Shown: one piece after another, positions 14,260 through 22,398 of the stretch
Layout: the number at the start of each line of letters is the position of its first letter
How positions within the stretch are numbered: the first letter of the stretch is position 1
Origin: Bacteroidaceae bacterium
GTDB lineage: Bacteria; Bacteroidota; Bacteroidia; Bacteroidales; Bacteroidaceae
NCBI GenBank assembly: GCA_017548165.1
Contig: JAFYMW010000006.1
Span: forward strand, 1-56,261
Reading direction: 5' to 3'
Length of the DNA stretch: 56,261 nt
Translations under genes and position numbers: made by a program
Notes under the pieces: model-generated
What the model was told of the DNA's origin: nothing
The model's input: only the letters and a program-made list of their open reading frames with translations
Database searches by the model: none

Positions 14260-17073
14260 CTAGTTTTCCTCGGGGAGCATTACTACATTAATTTCATTCT
14301 TGCTCTTGAGCAGAGCTTTGGCAATGCGCTTGAGATCGTTCTGGGAAATCTTCTCCAGAGTGGGGAGGAATTCCTTGTTAACGTCAATGCCAAAGCGGTT
14401 ATAGGTCTGTAGATATGAGAGCCATGCATTGTTCTTGTTCTGCTGCTCGTGGAAACTCTTCTGCATGTATTCTTTCACACGCTGCATGTATTCTGCAGGT
14501 ACGCCTTCCTTGGCAACCTTTTCCAATTCTTGGCGTATAACCACAAGACATGTGTCGTACATATCGGGTTTGACATTGCCTTCAACACCGAACTGGTATC
14601 TCCACTTGCCATCGTGGCCGTCGTAGTGCGACACACTTGCGCCAACGCCATACGATGCGCTCATCTCCTCGCGAATTACCTTGGTGTAGGTCATCTGCAT
14701 GGCCTGACCGAGGATGCTGGTAGCCAACTCGTCCTTGAGGTTCTTCTTGTTCTTGGCAGGAGCGTGCATCAGCAACATAGCCAATGCCTGTGGCTGCTCC
14801 ATCTTGGTCTTGTAGATGTTCTGGACATTGCCTTCGCGCATGACAAAGTCAGTATTCACAGGTGCATCATTACGCTTCTTGGTGGGCAATGTTGCCAGAT
14901 ACTTGCAGCAATACTTTGTCAGGGTGTCCTCGTCGAAGGTGCCCACAAAGTAGAATGTGAAGTCCGAGGCATCGGCATAGCGATCGGCCCAAATCTCCAA
15001 TGCACGTTGGTAGTTCATCTGAGCCACATGCTCCTTTTTGAGGTTGATGTTGCGGGGATGGTTGCCATAGCAAGCGATGGAAACACTGTCGCTGTAGGCA
15101 GACATGGGATTGTTCTCCTTGCCTTTGAGCATTGTGTAGTATTGTGTCAGAAGGTTCTGTGCAGCGTCGTTGTCGGCTTCAAGGGGCTGGAACTGAAGAT
15201 ATACCAGTTGGAACATGGTCTCAAGATCCTCGCGTGATGTGCCACCACCGATTTGCTCGCTACGTGCACCGATGCTTGCGCTAACTCTGGCATGCTTGCC
15301 AGCCAGCATCTTATTGATGGCAGTGCGTTTGTATCCCCCCAACTTAGAAGCGCTGCAGAGCTCGTCGGCAGCACGTAGAGTGATGAAGTCCTCCTGACCA
15401 TAACGGCTGGTACCACCGGGGCTGTAGGCCTGCATCAATACCTCGTTGTCGCTATATGTGGTGGGTAGCATTATTACCTTTACGCCATTGGAGAGGGTGA
15501 GTTCCTTGCCTCCGAAGTGACCGGGCTTGCTCTTCTTTACAAAACCAGGTGCGGGAAGATTCTGAACCAAGTCACCTGTAGCGGTCTCGTCAACAAAAGG
15601 AGTTGTCTTTGCCTCAAAACCAGCCTTCACGGCGAGCAGCAAGCTATCGGTTGTTGGCTGAATATAGCCATCCTTCTCGGGATTCATGGACAGGATGACA
15701 AGGTTCTTGGTATTGCGACCGAACATCATGGAGAAGTACATGTTAACCTCCTCGATGGTCACGGTTGGGAGCATCATCTGGTAGATTCTAACCTCATCTT
15801 CCAAGGGGAGCATGGGCTCGTTGTAGAGGAAGTTGTTGAGGCAAGCTTGTATGAACGAACCATTTTCACGCTGGTTGCGGTTTTGGTACTTCAATTCAAG
15901 CGCAGCTGCCAGTTGGGCGCAACGGCGATCCAGCTCGCTTTGCAAGAAGCCATGGTCCAGTACGGTACACATCTCCTTCACTGCTGCAGTGATAGCTTCG
16001 TATGTCATGCCCTCCTTGGGAATGATGTAGCTTTCGGTACAACGTGTGGCTTTGGTCAGGAGGAAGTCACTCTCGCTGAAACTAGCACTCAGGTAGGGAG
16101 TTTCGGGCTTGAGGAGGATTTCCTGAATGCGTGCTCTGAACATGCCTTCTGCCAGAGTCTTGATAATCTTGTAACGCATGTAGCCCACATTGTTCTTCAA
16201 AGAGTCGGGCCATATGGGTTGGTGCTTGAGCATGAGCGAGACAACAGTCATTGTCTGTTCTGGGTCGTGGTCGGTGACTACGATAGGTTCCTCGTTATCC
16301 TCCACACCATAGGTCAGGCGCTCTGCAGGATTTTCGGGCATGGCGATGGGGGAGAACATCTCTTCAATCTTGGCCACTGTGCGGTCTACATCTATGTCAC
16401 CCACAACGATGATGCCCTGAAGATCGGGACGATACCACTTGTGATAATAGTCGCGCAATGCCTGATAGGGGAAGTTGTCTACTACAGACATCAGACCGAT
16501 AGGCATACGGTTGCCGGGACGGCTATTTGACATCAGAGTGGGTAGCTGGCGGTCCAGAATACGCATCTGGGCAGAGCTGCGCTGACGCCATTCTTCGTGT
16601 ATCACACCGCGCTCCTTATCAATTTCCTTCTCTCCGAGGGTCAGTGCACAACTCCAGTCGTGGAGTATGAGCAGTACACTGTCAACGGTTGATGTGCGGG
16701 CGGTGGGCACATTGTTGATGTTGTATACAGTCTCGTCAATAGCAGTATAAGCATTAAGCTGTTGACCGAACTTTACACCGATTCCTTCGAGGTAGCGTAG
16801 CAACGAGTCATCGGGGAAATGCTTGGTGCCATTGAAACACATGTGCTCGAGGAAGTGTGCCAGACCACGCTGGTGCTCCTCTTCCTGTACTGCACCTACC
16901 TTCTGTGCAATGTAGAAATTGGCCTGACCAGGAGTTCTGAGGTTCTTGCGGACATAGTAGGTAAGTCCGTTTGGTAGTTTGCCCTTGCGTGTCACAGAGT
17001 CCTGTGGCAGGGGTTGTGCGCTTACGCTTGCCATAAAGCAAAGCATAAGCATAAATGAAAGGATTTTTCGCAT
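14260..17073 (-). CDS. Secreted M16 (pitrilysin/insulinase-type) zinc metalloprotease, two-half form
   Basis: A 937-residue protein with an N-terminal signal peptide (MRKILSFMLMLCFMASVSAQ, cleavage probably after SA), so it acts in the periplasm or outside. The inverted zinc motif HFLEH is at about residues 73-77, with the downstream glutamate expected in EKEIDKERGVIHEEW. A second M16-type half (roughly 520-900) lacks HxxEH and is the usual inactive partner that closes the chamber. The family degrades peptides or trims proteins. ATG 17079 two codons upstream is an equal alternative start. A TAACTTTG box lies at 17103-17110. A second, shorter M16 protease is encoded at 21184-22398. Confidence 0.9.
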   Translation of the reverse strand: MRKILSFMLMLCFMASVSAQPLPQDSVTRKGKLPNGLTYYVRKNLRTPGQANFYIAQKVGAVQEEEHQRGLAHFLEHMCFNGTKHFPDDSLLRYLEGIGVKFGQQLNAYTAIDETVYNINNVPTARTSTVDSVLLILHDWSCALTLGEKEIDKERGVIHEEWRQRSSAQMRILDRQLPTLMSNSRPGNRMPIGLMSVVDNFPYQALRDYYHKWYRPDLQGIIVVGDIDVDRTVAKIEEMFSPIAMPENPAERLTYGVEDNEEPIVVTDHDPEQTMTVVSLMLKHQPIWPDSLKNNVGYMRYKIIKTLAEGMFRARIQEILLKPETPYLSASFSESDFLLTKATRCTESYIIPKEGMTYEAITAAVKEMCTVLDHGFLQSELDRRCAQLAAALELKYQNRNQRENGSFIQACLNNFLYNEPMLPLEDEVRIYQMMLPTVTIEEVNMYFSMMFGRNTKNLVILSMNPEKDGYIQPTTDSLLLAVKAGFEAKTTPFVDETATGDLVQNLPAPGFVKKSKPGHFGGKELTLSNGVKVIMLPTTYSDNEVLMQAYSPGGTSRYGQEDFITLRAADELCSASKLGGYKRTAINKMLAGKHARVSASIGARSEQIGGGTSREDLETMFQLVYLQFQPLEADNDAAQNLLTQYYTMLKGKENNPMSAYSDSVSIACYGNHPRNINLKKEHVAQMNYQRALEIWADRYADASDFTFYFVGTFDEDTLTKYCCKYLATLPTKKRNDAPVNTDFVMREGNVQNIYKTKMEQPQALAMLLMHAPAKNKKNLKDELATSILGQAMQMTYTKVIREEMSASYGVGASVSHYDGHDGKWRYQFGVEGNVKPDMYDTCLVVIRQELEKVAKEGVPAEYMQRVKEYMQKSFHEQQNKNNAWLSYLQTYNRFGIDVNKEFLPTLEKISQNDLKRIAKALLKSKNEINVVMLPEEN

Positions 17074-17102
17074 ATACATTATATATTATATTTATTTGGC
17101 GC

Positions 17103-17110
17103 CAAAGTTA
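17103..17110 (-). promoter_or_regulatory. -7 box of the large M16 protease gene
   Basis: TAACTTTG on the minus strand, about 30 bases before the start codon; no clear TTTG upstream. Confidence 0.5.
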
Positions 17111-17152
17111 TAAAGAAGTAATGTAATAATCGCATGAATGACGAAAATAATG

Positions 17153-17160
17153 TACCTTTG
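17153..17160 (+). promoter_or_regulatory. -7 box of the PBP4-type gene; short leader
   Basis: TACCTTTG ends eight bases before ATG 17169. An in-frame GTG at 17160 overlaps the last base of the box and is rejected as the start. Confidence 0.6.
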
Positions 17161-17168
17161 TGCCCGAT

Positions 17169-18488
17169 ATGGCAAAAAAGAAGAGTAAAAGAAGGCTAAA
17201 AGTTTGGGTAAAAGTTGTTTTGTGGTGTTGTACCTTGGTCATTGGTGCGTGGATTTTGTGGTGGCCAATCAGTACGCTGAAAGATTATTGGAACAAGGGA
17301 GGTGATGCTTGTGGCTATAGAACAGAGGGGGAGGAGGCAAAGTCCGATGCCCTCGTTTGTGTGTCTGCCGATAGTCTGATGCAGGTGAAGTTGGCGCGTT
17401 TTGTTGCGCAACCAACACGACTTGATACTTCGGATATTGCATTAAGTGTTTGGGATTTGAGTGCCCAAACCAATGTCTTCCAATGGCACGATCAAGAACT
17501 GATGGTGCCAGCTTCCAGTCTCAAGTTACTGACAGCCATATCGGCTATGAAACGTTTGGGAACGGAACATTGCTATAGAGAGAGGGTAATGATAACAGGT
17601 GATGTTTCGGGTGGAGTCCTGGAGGGTGATGCCATTTTTCAGGCCGACGACAATCCTATGGTAGAATCTCTTGATGAATATGTCGCTGCTTTGAAGCGAG
17701 CAGGAATTAGGGAGATAAGGGGCAGGATGGTGCTCAACCTTATGCGTCCAGACACTTTGAGGGCTCATCATACAGCGAGTTTCTGGGATATCCCCTATAA
17801 TCGCACTCCCATTTTGCTGAAAGGTGCACCTCGTGTGGTGCAGGAGATGAGGATGATGCTAAGGAACGCAGGAATAGAATCGCCAAGGCCTGTTGTTGAG
17901 GAAGGCGTGAGGATTTATGCTGCAAAAAAAATATTGCTGGACAAGACAACAAAGATGAGGGATGTTATTGCTCCTATGCTGATACATAGTAGTAATATCA
18001 AGGCTGACGCTCTGCACTATCATATTTTGAATTATCAAAACAGATATACTGGTAGCATAGGGCAGAGAGAATGCCATGTGGATGTGTTTTTGAGGGAAAA
18101 CTTAGGATATGATACCAGTAGGTTCACTCTAAATGACGGTTCTGGCTTGTCTCCGGAAAATATGGTCAGTGCCGACTTCCTTTTGGAGTTGTTGAAGTAT
18201 GCCTGGAACGAACCGGAAATAAAAGACGTGCTTATAAATGAGGCACTTGCCACACCAGGGCATCCTACACGTCGTGGTTCGCTGGTTTCGCGTATGAGGT
18301 CACCGCTCTATCAAGACAGAATCTTCTGCAAAACAGGCACGTTGACCAGTATCGGTGCGTCCAGTCTTTGTGGCTATGCTCATGGGCGCAACGGCCATTG
18401 GTATGCCTTTGCAATCATAAACCGCGACTCTCCAGTTGAGGAAAGTCGTTTGTATCAAGACTTGTTATGTAAGGTCTTGGTGAAGTAG
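17169..18488 (+). CDS. dacB: D-alanyl-D-alanine carboxypeptidase/endopeptidase, PBP4 (S13) family
   Basis: A 439-residue penicillin-binding protein that trims or opens peptidoglycan cross-links in the periplasm. The three S13 active-site motifs are present in order: SSLK (S116, K119), SSN in HSSNIKADAL (about residue 277), and KTG in CKTGTL (about 386). Instead of a cleavable signal peptide it begins with a very basic stretch (MAKKKSKRRLK) and one hydrophobic segment (about 12-35), so it is probably held in the inner membrane facing the periplasm. It is shorter than the E. coli enzyme, which carries a large insertion near its first motif. It is convergent with the feo genes. Confidence 0.88.
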   Translation: MAKKKSKRRLKVWVKVVLWCCTLVIGAWILWWPISTLKDYWNKGGDACGYRTEGEEAKSDALVCVSADSLMQVKLARFVAQPTRLDTSDIALSVWDLSAQTNVFQWHDQELMVPASSLKLLTAISAMKRLGTEHCYRERVMITGDVSGGVLEGDAIFQADDNPMVESLDEYVAALKRAGIREIRGRMVLNLMRPDTLRAHHTASFWDIPYNRTPILLKGAPRVVQEMRMMLRNAGIESPRPVVEEGVRIYAAKKILLDKTTKMRDVIAPMLIHSSNIKADALHYHILNYQNRYTGSIGQRECHVDVFLRENLGYDTSRFTLNDGSGLSPENMVSADFLLELLKYAWNEPEIKDVLINEALATPGHPTRRGSLVSRMRSPLYQDRIFCKTGTLTSIGASSLCGYAHGRNGHWYAFAIINRDSPVEESRLYQDLLCKVLVK

Positions 18489-18504
18489 GTTTGCGTTGTG
18501 GCGG

Positions 18505-18648
18505 CTATCCGCAACACCCACCGCATCCGCCATTGCAGTTACCGTCGCAATCGTTTTTACCACCACGCTTTTTGAAGAAGGTGTTGTACACGGCATAACC
18601 TGCTATTACAAGTAGGCATGCAAGCAGTATGATGCTTTGTGTGTTCAT
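18505..18648 (-). CDS. FeoB-associated Cys-rich membrane protein
   Basis: A 47-residue protein that starts at ATG 18648, overlapping the FeoAB stop codon (ATGA), so it is translationally coupled to the iron transporter. Residues 4-19 form one membrane helix, followed by a basic KKRGGK stretch and a Cys/Gly-rich tail (CDGNCNGGCGGCCG) with five cysteines. This layout is that of the small family found behind feoB in Bacteroidetes and others. Its role in ferrous iron uptake is unproven; metal or redox handling at the membrane is likely. Longer upstream codons belong to feoAB. Confidence 0.85.
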   Translation of the reverse strand: MNTQSIILLACLLVIAGYAVYNTFFKKRGGKNDCDGNCNGGCGGCCG

Positions 18649-21041
18649 ATTATCAGAGTAATGAGGAATGCTGCCACCCATGCTATGGCGCATTGGAAAA
18701 TGAGTATCTGTATTGCCCAAATTGTGCCAAGTTCACGACGTATGGTGGCCATGGCTGCTATGCATGGGGTATAGAGCAGACAGAAAGCCATCATGGCATA
18801 GGCAGTGGAGGGTGTGAAAATGTCTGTCAGGGCAATGCCGGCAAACAAAGTTGACAAGGTACTTACAACGACTTCCTTGGCCAGCATGCCACTAATCAGC
18901 GATGTTACTATACGCCAATCTCCCAATCCTAAAGGAGCAAATAGTGGAACCACGGTTCCAGAAATCTTTGCCAGCATACTCTCATGCTCCATGCCAGGTT
19001 CCACCATTTGCATGTGGAAGGTAAAGGTTTGCATAAACCATATTGCCATGGATGCGAGGAATATTACTGTAAAGGCGCGTCGCAAGAAGTCGCTTGCTTT
19101 GTCCCAGAGAAGACGGAGCACATTTTGTGGTACTGGTAATCTATAATTGGGTAGCTCGAGAACAAAGGGTACAGCTTCTCCTCGGAACCATGTGTGTTTC
19201 ATAACCAGTGCCACGAGGATTCCTATGGCAATGCCAAGGAAGTAAAGACTGAACATCACCTGAGCAGCGTTGTTCGGAAAGAATGCCGAGGCAAAGAATG
19301 CATAGATGGGTATCTTGGCAGTACACGACATAAAGGGGGTGAGCATGATGGTAAGACGGCGGTCGCGAACGCTGGGAAGTGTGCGGCTACTCATCACACT
19401 GGGGACACTGCATCCAAAACCTAAAAGCAGGGGTACTATGCTTCGTCCTGAGAGACCTAATTTTCTAAGTGGGCGGTCCATGACAAATGCTATTCGTGAC
19501 ATGTAACCGCTATCTTCCATCATGGAAAGGAAGAAGAAAAGCAACAGGATGAGGGGCAGAAAGGATATTACCGTACCCACACCACCATATATGCCATCTA
19601 TGACAAGACTATGTATTGCTGGGGCTATATCAATGGATGTGAGGAAGGTGTCTGTAACTCCTATAAACCATTCCACTCCAGTTTCCACCTGTTCCTGAAG
19701 CCATGCACCGATGATGTCGAACGTAAGCCAGAAGACCAGAGCCATGATGGCAATGAAGGATGGGATGGCAGTCCATTTTCCAGTGAGCAGTTTGTCTATC
19801 CATTGGCTACGGATGTATTCTTTGCTATCGCAAGGGCGCACCACTGTTCGTTGGCAGATGCTGGCGATATAGTCAAATCGCATTGTGGCCACGGCAGCCT
19901 GACGGTCCAATCCACGCTCTTCCTCCATCTGGCACAGGATGTGCTCTACTGTTTCCTGTTCGTTCTTGCTTAGCGCCAGGGCCTGGTTGACATATGGGTC
20001 TCCTTCTATGAGCTTGGCAGCAGCAAAGCGTATTGGGAGCTTGGCTTTATGGGCATGGTCTTCGATGAAATGCATTATGGCGTGGAAACATCTGTGTACG
20101 GCACCGCCATTCTCTTGTGGCGAACAATAGTCGTGTCGCAAAGGACCTTCTTGATAACGTGCCACATGGATGGCATGACGTATTACCTCGTCAACACCTT
20201 CGTTGCGCATGGCAGAAATGGGGATAACGGGAATTCCAAGGAGTTGTTCCATCTCGTTGATGCGGATACTGCCATGGTTGTTCTTTATCTCGTCCATCAT
20301 GTTCAGTGCCAGAACCATAGGTTTGCCCAGTTCCATGAGTTGCATGGTGAGGTAGAGGTTGCGCTCTATGCATGTGGCATCAACGATATTTATTATTGCG
20401 GTAGGGTTTTCTTCAAGGATAAAGCGGCGGCTCACAATCTCTTCGTTGGTAAAGGGTGAAAGTGAGTATATGCCGGGAAGGTCTGTTACCATGGTGTTGG
20501 GGTAACCTTTGATGGCACCATCTTTACGGTCAACGGTAACGCCAGGGAAGTTGCCAACGTGCTGGTTGGAACCTGTCAGTTGGTTGAATAGTGTTGTCTT
20601 GCCACAATTCTGGTTGCCCACCAGAGCAAAGGTGAGTTTACGGTCCTTGTCAATCTTGTTTGTTGAGGTGTCGCGCCCTTCTGCCTTCTCCTGTTCTTCA
20701 TGATAATGACCACCTTCTCCAAGACCAGGATGCTCGGGTTCTGGTGGCAACGAACGTTGTGCGGTGAGTGGCAATAGTTCTCCATTTTCCGTTTTCGCCT
20801 TTCCGTTCGAAAAGCTTTCTGCTTTGCTAACCTCTATCTTGCGGGCATCGGCTCTGCGTAGTGTCAGTTCATAGCCATGGATACGCAACTCCATAGGGTC
20901 GCCCATTGGGGCATATTTCACTAATGTTACTGGCACACCAGGCAACACTCCCATATCAAGGAAATGCTGGCGTAGCGAACCTTCTCCCCCCACGTTGGTT
21001 ATTGTAGCGCTTTGTCCTATCTTAAGTTCGGCAAGAGTCAT
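18645..21041 (-). CDS. feoB: Ferrous iron transporter, FeoA-FeoB fusion
   Basis: A 798-residue inner-membrane Fe(II) transporter. Residues 1-72 are a FeoA (SH3-like) domain (MTLAELKIGQSATITNV). A poorly conserved linker of about 60 residues follows, then the cytosolic G domain with P-loop GNQNCGKTT, G2/switch region (GNFPGVTVDRKDG), DLPG and NMMD motifs, and a membrane part with two Gate regions, the last near SGMLAKEVVVSTL. Fusion of FeoA and FeoB is usual in Bacteroidales. The linker is partly encoded by a dispersed TTCCGTTTTC-type repeat (20778-20808). Start ATG 21041 (MTLAEL) fits the FeoA domain; codons further upstream are leader sequence. A TACCTTTG box lies at 21112-21119. Confidence 0.95.
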   Translation of the reverse strand: MTLAELKIGQSATITNVGGEGSLRQHFLDMGVLPGVPVTLVKYAPMGDPMELRIHGYELTLRRADARKIEVSKAESFSNGKAKTENGELLPLTAQRSLPPEPEHPGLGEGGHYHEEQEKAEGRDTSTNKIDKDRKLTFALVGNQNCGKTTLFNQLTGSNQHVGNFPGVTVDRKDGAIKGYPNTMVTDLPGIYSLSPFTNEEIVSRRFILEENPTAIINIVDATCIERNLYLTMQLMELGKPMVLALNMMDEIKNNHGSIRINEMEQLLGIPVIPISAMRNEGVDEVIRHAIHVARYQEGPLRHDYCSPQENGGAVHRCFHAIMHFIEDHAHKAKLPIRFAAAKLIEGDPYVNQALALSKNEQETVEHILCQMEEERGLDRQAAVATMRFDYIASICQRTVVRPCDSKEYIRSQWIDKLLTGKWTAIPSFIAIMALVFWLTFDIIGAWLQEQVETGVEWFIGVTDTFLTSIDIAPAIHSLVIDGIYGGVGTVISFLPLILLLFFFLSMMEDSGYMSRIAFVMDRPLRKLGLSGRSIVPLLLGFGCSVPSVMSSRTLPSVRDRRLTIMLTPFMSCTAKIPIYAFFASAFFPNNAAQVMFSLYFLGIAIGILVALVMKHTWFRGEAVPFVLELPNYRLPVPQNVLRLLWDKASDFLRRAFTVIFLASMAIWFMQTFTFHMQMVEPGMEHESMLAKISGTVVPLFAPLGLGDWRIVTSLISGMLAKEVVVSTLSTLFAGIALTDIFTPSTAYAMMAFCLLYTPCIAAMATIRRELGTIWAIQILIFQCAIAWVAAFLITLII
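20778..20808. repeat. Dispersed TTCCGTTTTC-type repeat inside the feoAB linker
   Basis: This coding stretch matches the intergenic repeat at 5438-5485 (19 of 22 bases over 20786-20808 against 5460-5482). On the coding strand it specifies NGKAKTENGE in the FeoA-FeoB linker. Confidence 0.5.
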
Positions 21042-21111
21042 TTTATGTTTCGAATAGTCATGTTGCGCTACTCCCAAATGTGGCACGAGCGCTTCTCTTT
21101 GTTATCACGGT

Positions 21112-21119
21112 CAAAGGTA
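21112..21119 (-). promoter_or_regulatory. -7 box of the feoAB operon
   Basis: TACCTTTG on the minus strand, with about 70 bases to the ATG at 21041. The -33 region is AT-rich without a clean TTTG. No obvious Fur box was recognised. Confidence 0.5.
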
Positions 21120-21171
21120 CGAAAAAAAAGTCATTATACATTATTTATTGTTCGTTCTTAATTTTTATTTA

Positions 21172-21179
21172 TACCTTTG
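21172..21179 (+). promoter_or_regulatory. -7 box of the small M16 protease gene; near-leaderless start
   Basis: TACCTTTG ends four bases before ATG 21184. The in-frame codon at 21148 lies upstream of the box and is discarded as a start. Confidence 0.65.
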
Positions 21180-21183
21180 CACT

Positions 21184-22398
21184 ATGAAATCACTAATTTT
21201 AGGTAGTGGATTGCGCTTGGTAATGGCACCAAGTCCCACGAATACAATATATTTGGGTCTGGCTCTGGATGCAGGTACCAGAGATGAACAGGACAATGAG
21301 AGCGGTATGGCACACTTTGCCGAGCATCTCAGTTTTAAGGGAACTCAACGTCGCACCTCGCGTCAGATTATTTCAAGAATGGAGTCGGTGGGTGGCGATT
21401 TGAATGCTTTCACCGGCAAGGAGGAAACGGTTTACTACTGCACTTGTCAGAAGGAACATTTTTCTCGAGCCATGGACTTGCTTTTCGATGTGGTATTCCA
21501 TAGCAGATATCCACAAGAAGAGATGAACAAGGAAGTGGAGGTTGTTATTGATGAGATAGAGAGCTACAACGATTCTCCAGCCGAACTTATCTATGACGAT
21601 TTTGAGGCAACTCTTTTTCAGGGACATCCTCTGGGAAGGAATATCCTTGGTGATGCAGACAGTCTTCGTGCCTATACAACGGAGCATGTGTTGAATTATA
21701 CACACAGACTTTACGTTCCCTCCAATGCAGTACTTTTTGTCTATGGTAATATCTCTGAAAAGGAGATACTTCGTCGCATCCCAGACGATGTATTGTCCGA
21801 GACGAGACAATGTATTGTCCGAGGTGAGACAATACTATTGCCTTATGTCCCCCAAAACAAGGTGATTGAAAAGGGAACACATCAGGCGCATATAATGATG
21901 GGAGCACGTGCCTATGGCGGAAACGCTTCCGGACATCTGGCCCTATTCTTGGCCAATAATATCCTTGGTGGCCCTGGGTTGAGCAGTCGTCTCAATCTGG
22001 CCTTGAGGGAGAAGCGTGGATTGGTGTATACGGTGGAAAGTACTTTGACAACATATACCGATACAGGTGTGTGGGCGGTGTATTTTGGTTGTGACCATCA
22101 CGATGCAGAACGTTGCAAGAGGTTGGTAAAAAAGGAATTGCAACGTCTATGCGATGCTCCTCTGTCGGAGAGAGCATTGAAGGCTGCCAAGCAGCAGATA
22201 ATAGGACAGATAGGTTTGTCGTACGACAATTTTGAGAGTGTGGCAATAGGAATGGGCAAACGTATGCTGCACTATGGACGCACCCAGACAAAAGAGGAAT
22301 TCATAAAGCGTATAGAGGCACTTAGTGCCGAGCAAATATGGGATGCTGCTCGGGAGGTGTTCAATCCTGAGAACCTAACCATTCTGGAGTACAGGTAA
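21184..22398 (+). CDS. M16-family zinc protease, single-half form
   Basis: A 404-residue processing-peptidase-type M16 protease. The zinc motif HFAEH falls at about residues 42-46 and the third ligand is in EVEVVIDEIESYND. There is no signal peptide, so it is probably cytoplasmic. Half-sized M16 enzymes usually work as dimers. Residues 202-218 are encoded by two tandem 22-base units (21789-21832) that also occur in ribD, so this stretch is an in-frame insertion between the two M16 sub-domains. The gene's 3' end overlaps the convergent RluA-type gene by 38 bases. Confidence 0.9.
   Translation: MKSLILGSGLRLVMAPSPTNTIYLGLALDAGTRDEQDNESGMAHFAEHLSFKGTQRRTSRQIISRMESVGGDLNAFTGKEETVYYCTCQKEHFSRAMDLLFDVVFHSRYPQEEMNKEVEVVIDEIESYNDSPAELIYDDFEATLFQGHPLGRNILGDADSLRAYTTEHVLNYTHRLYVPSNAVLFVYGNISEKEILRRIPDDVLSETRQCIVRGETILLPYVPQNKVIEKGTHQAHIMMGARAYGGNASGHLALFLANNILGGPGLSSRLNLALREKRGLVYTVESTLTTYTDTGVWAVYFGCDHHDAERCKRLVKKELQRLCDAPLSERALKAAKQQIIGQIGLSYDNFESVAIGMGKRMLHYGRTQTKEEFIKRIEALSAEQIWDAAREVFNPENLTILEYR
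21789..21835. repeat. 22-bp tandem repeat inside the M16 protease gene
   Basis: Unit 1 is 21789-21810 and unit 2 is 21811-21832, differing at two bases, followed by TAC. Each unit has TTGTC and GACAA arms able to form a hairpin. Bases 21814-21835 match 39686-39707 in ribD at 20 of 22 positions. Confidence 0.8.

Noticed and set aside
15517..16530. 337-codon plus-strand open frame inside the M16 protease gene
   Set aside because: Shadow frame with no recognisable protein features.
18649..18720. Longer start for the Cys-rich small protein
   Set aside because: The extra codons lie within feoAB and would put polar sequence before the membrane helix; the ATGA overlap start fits the family.
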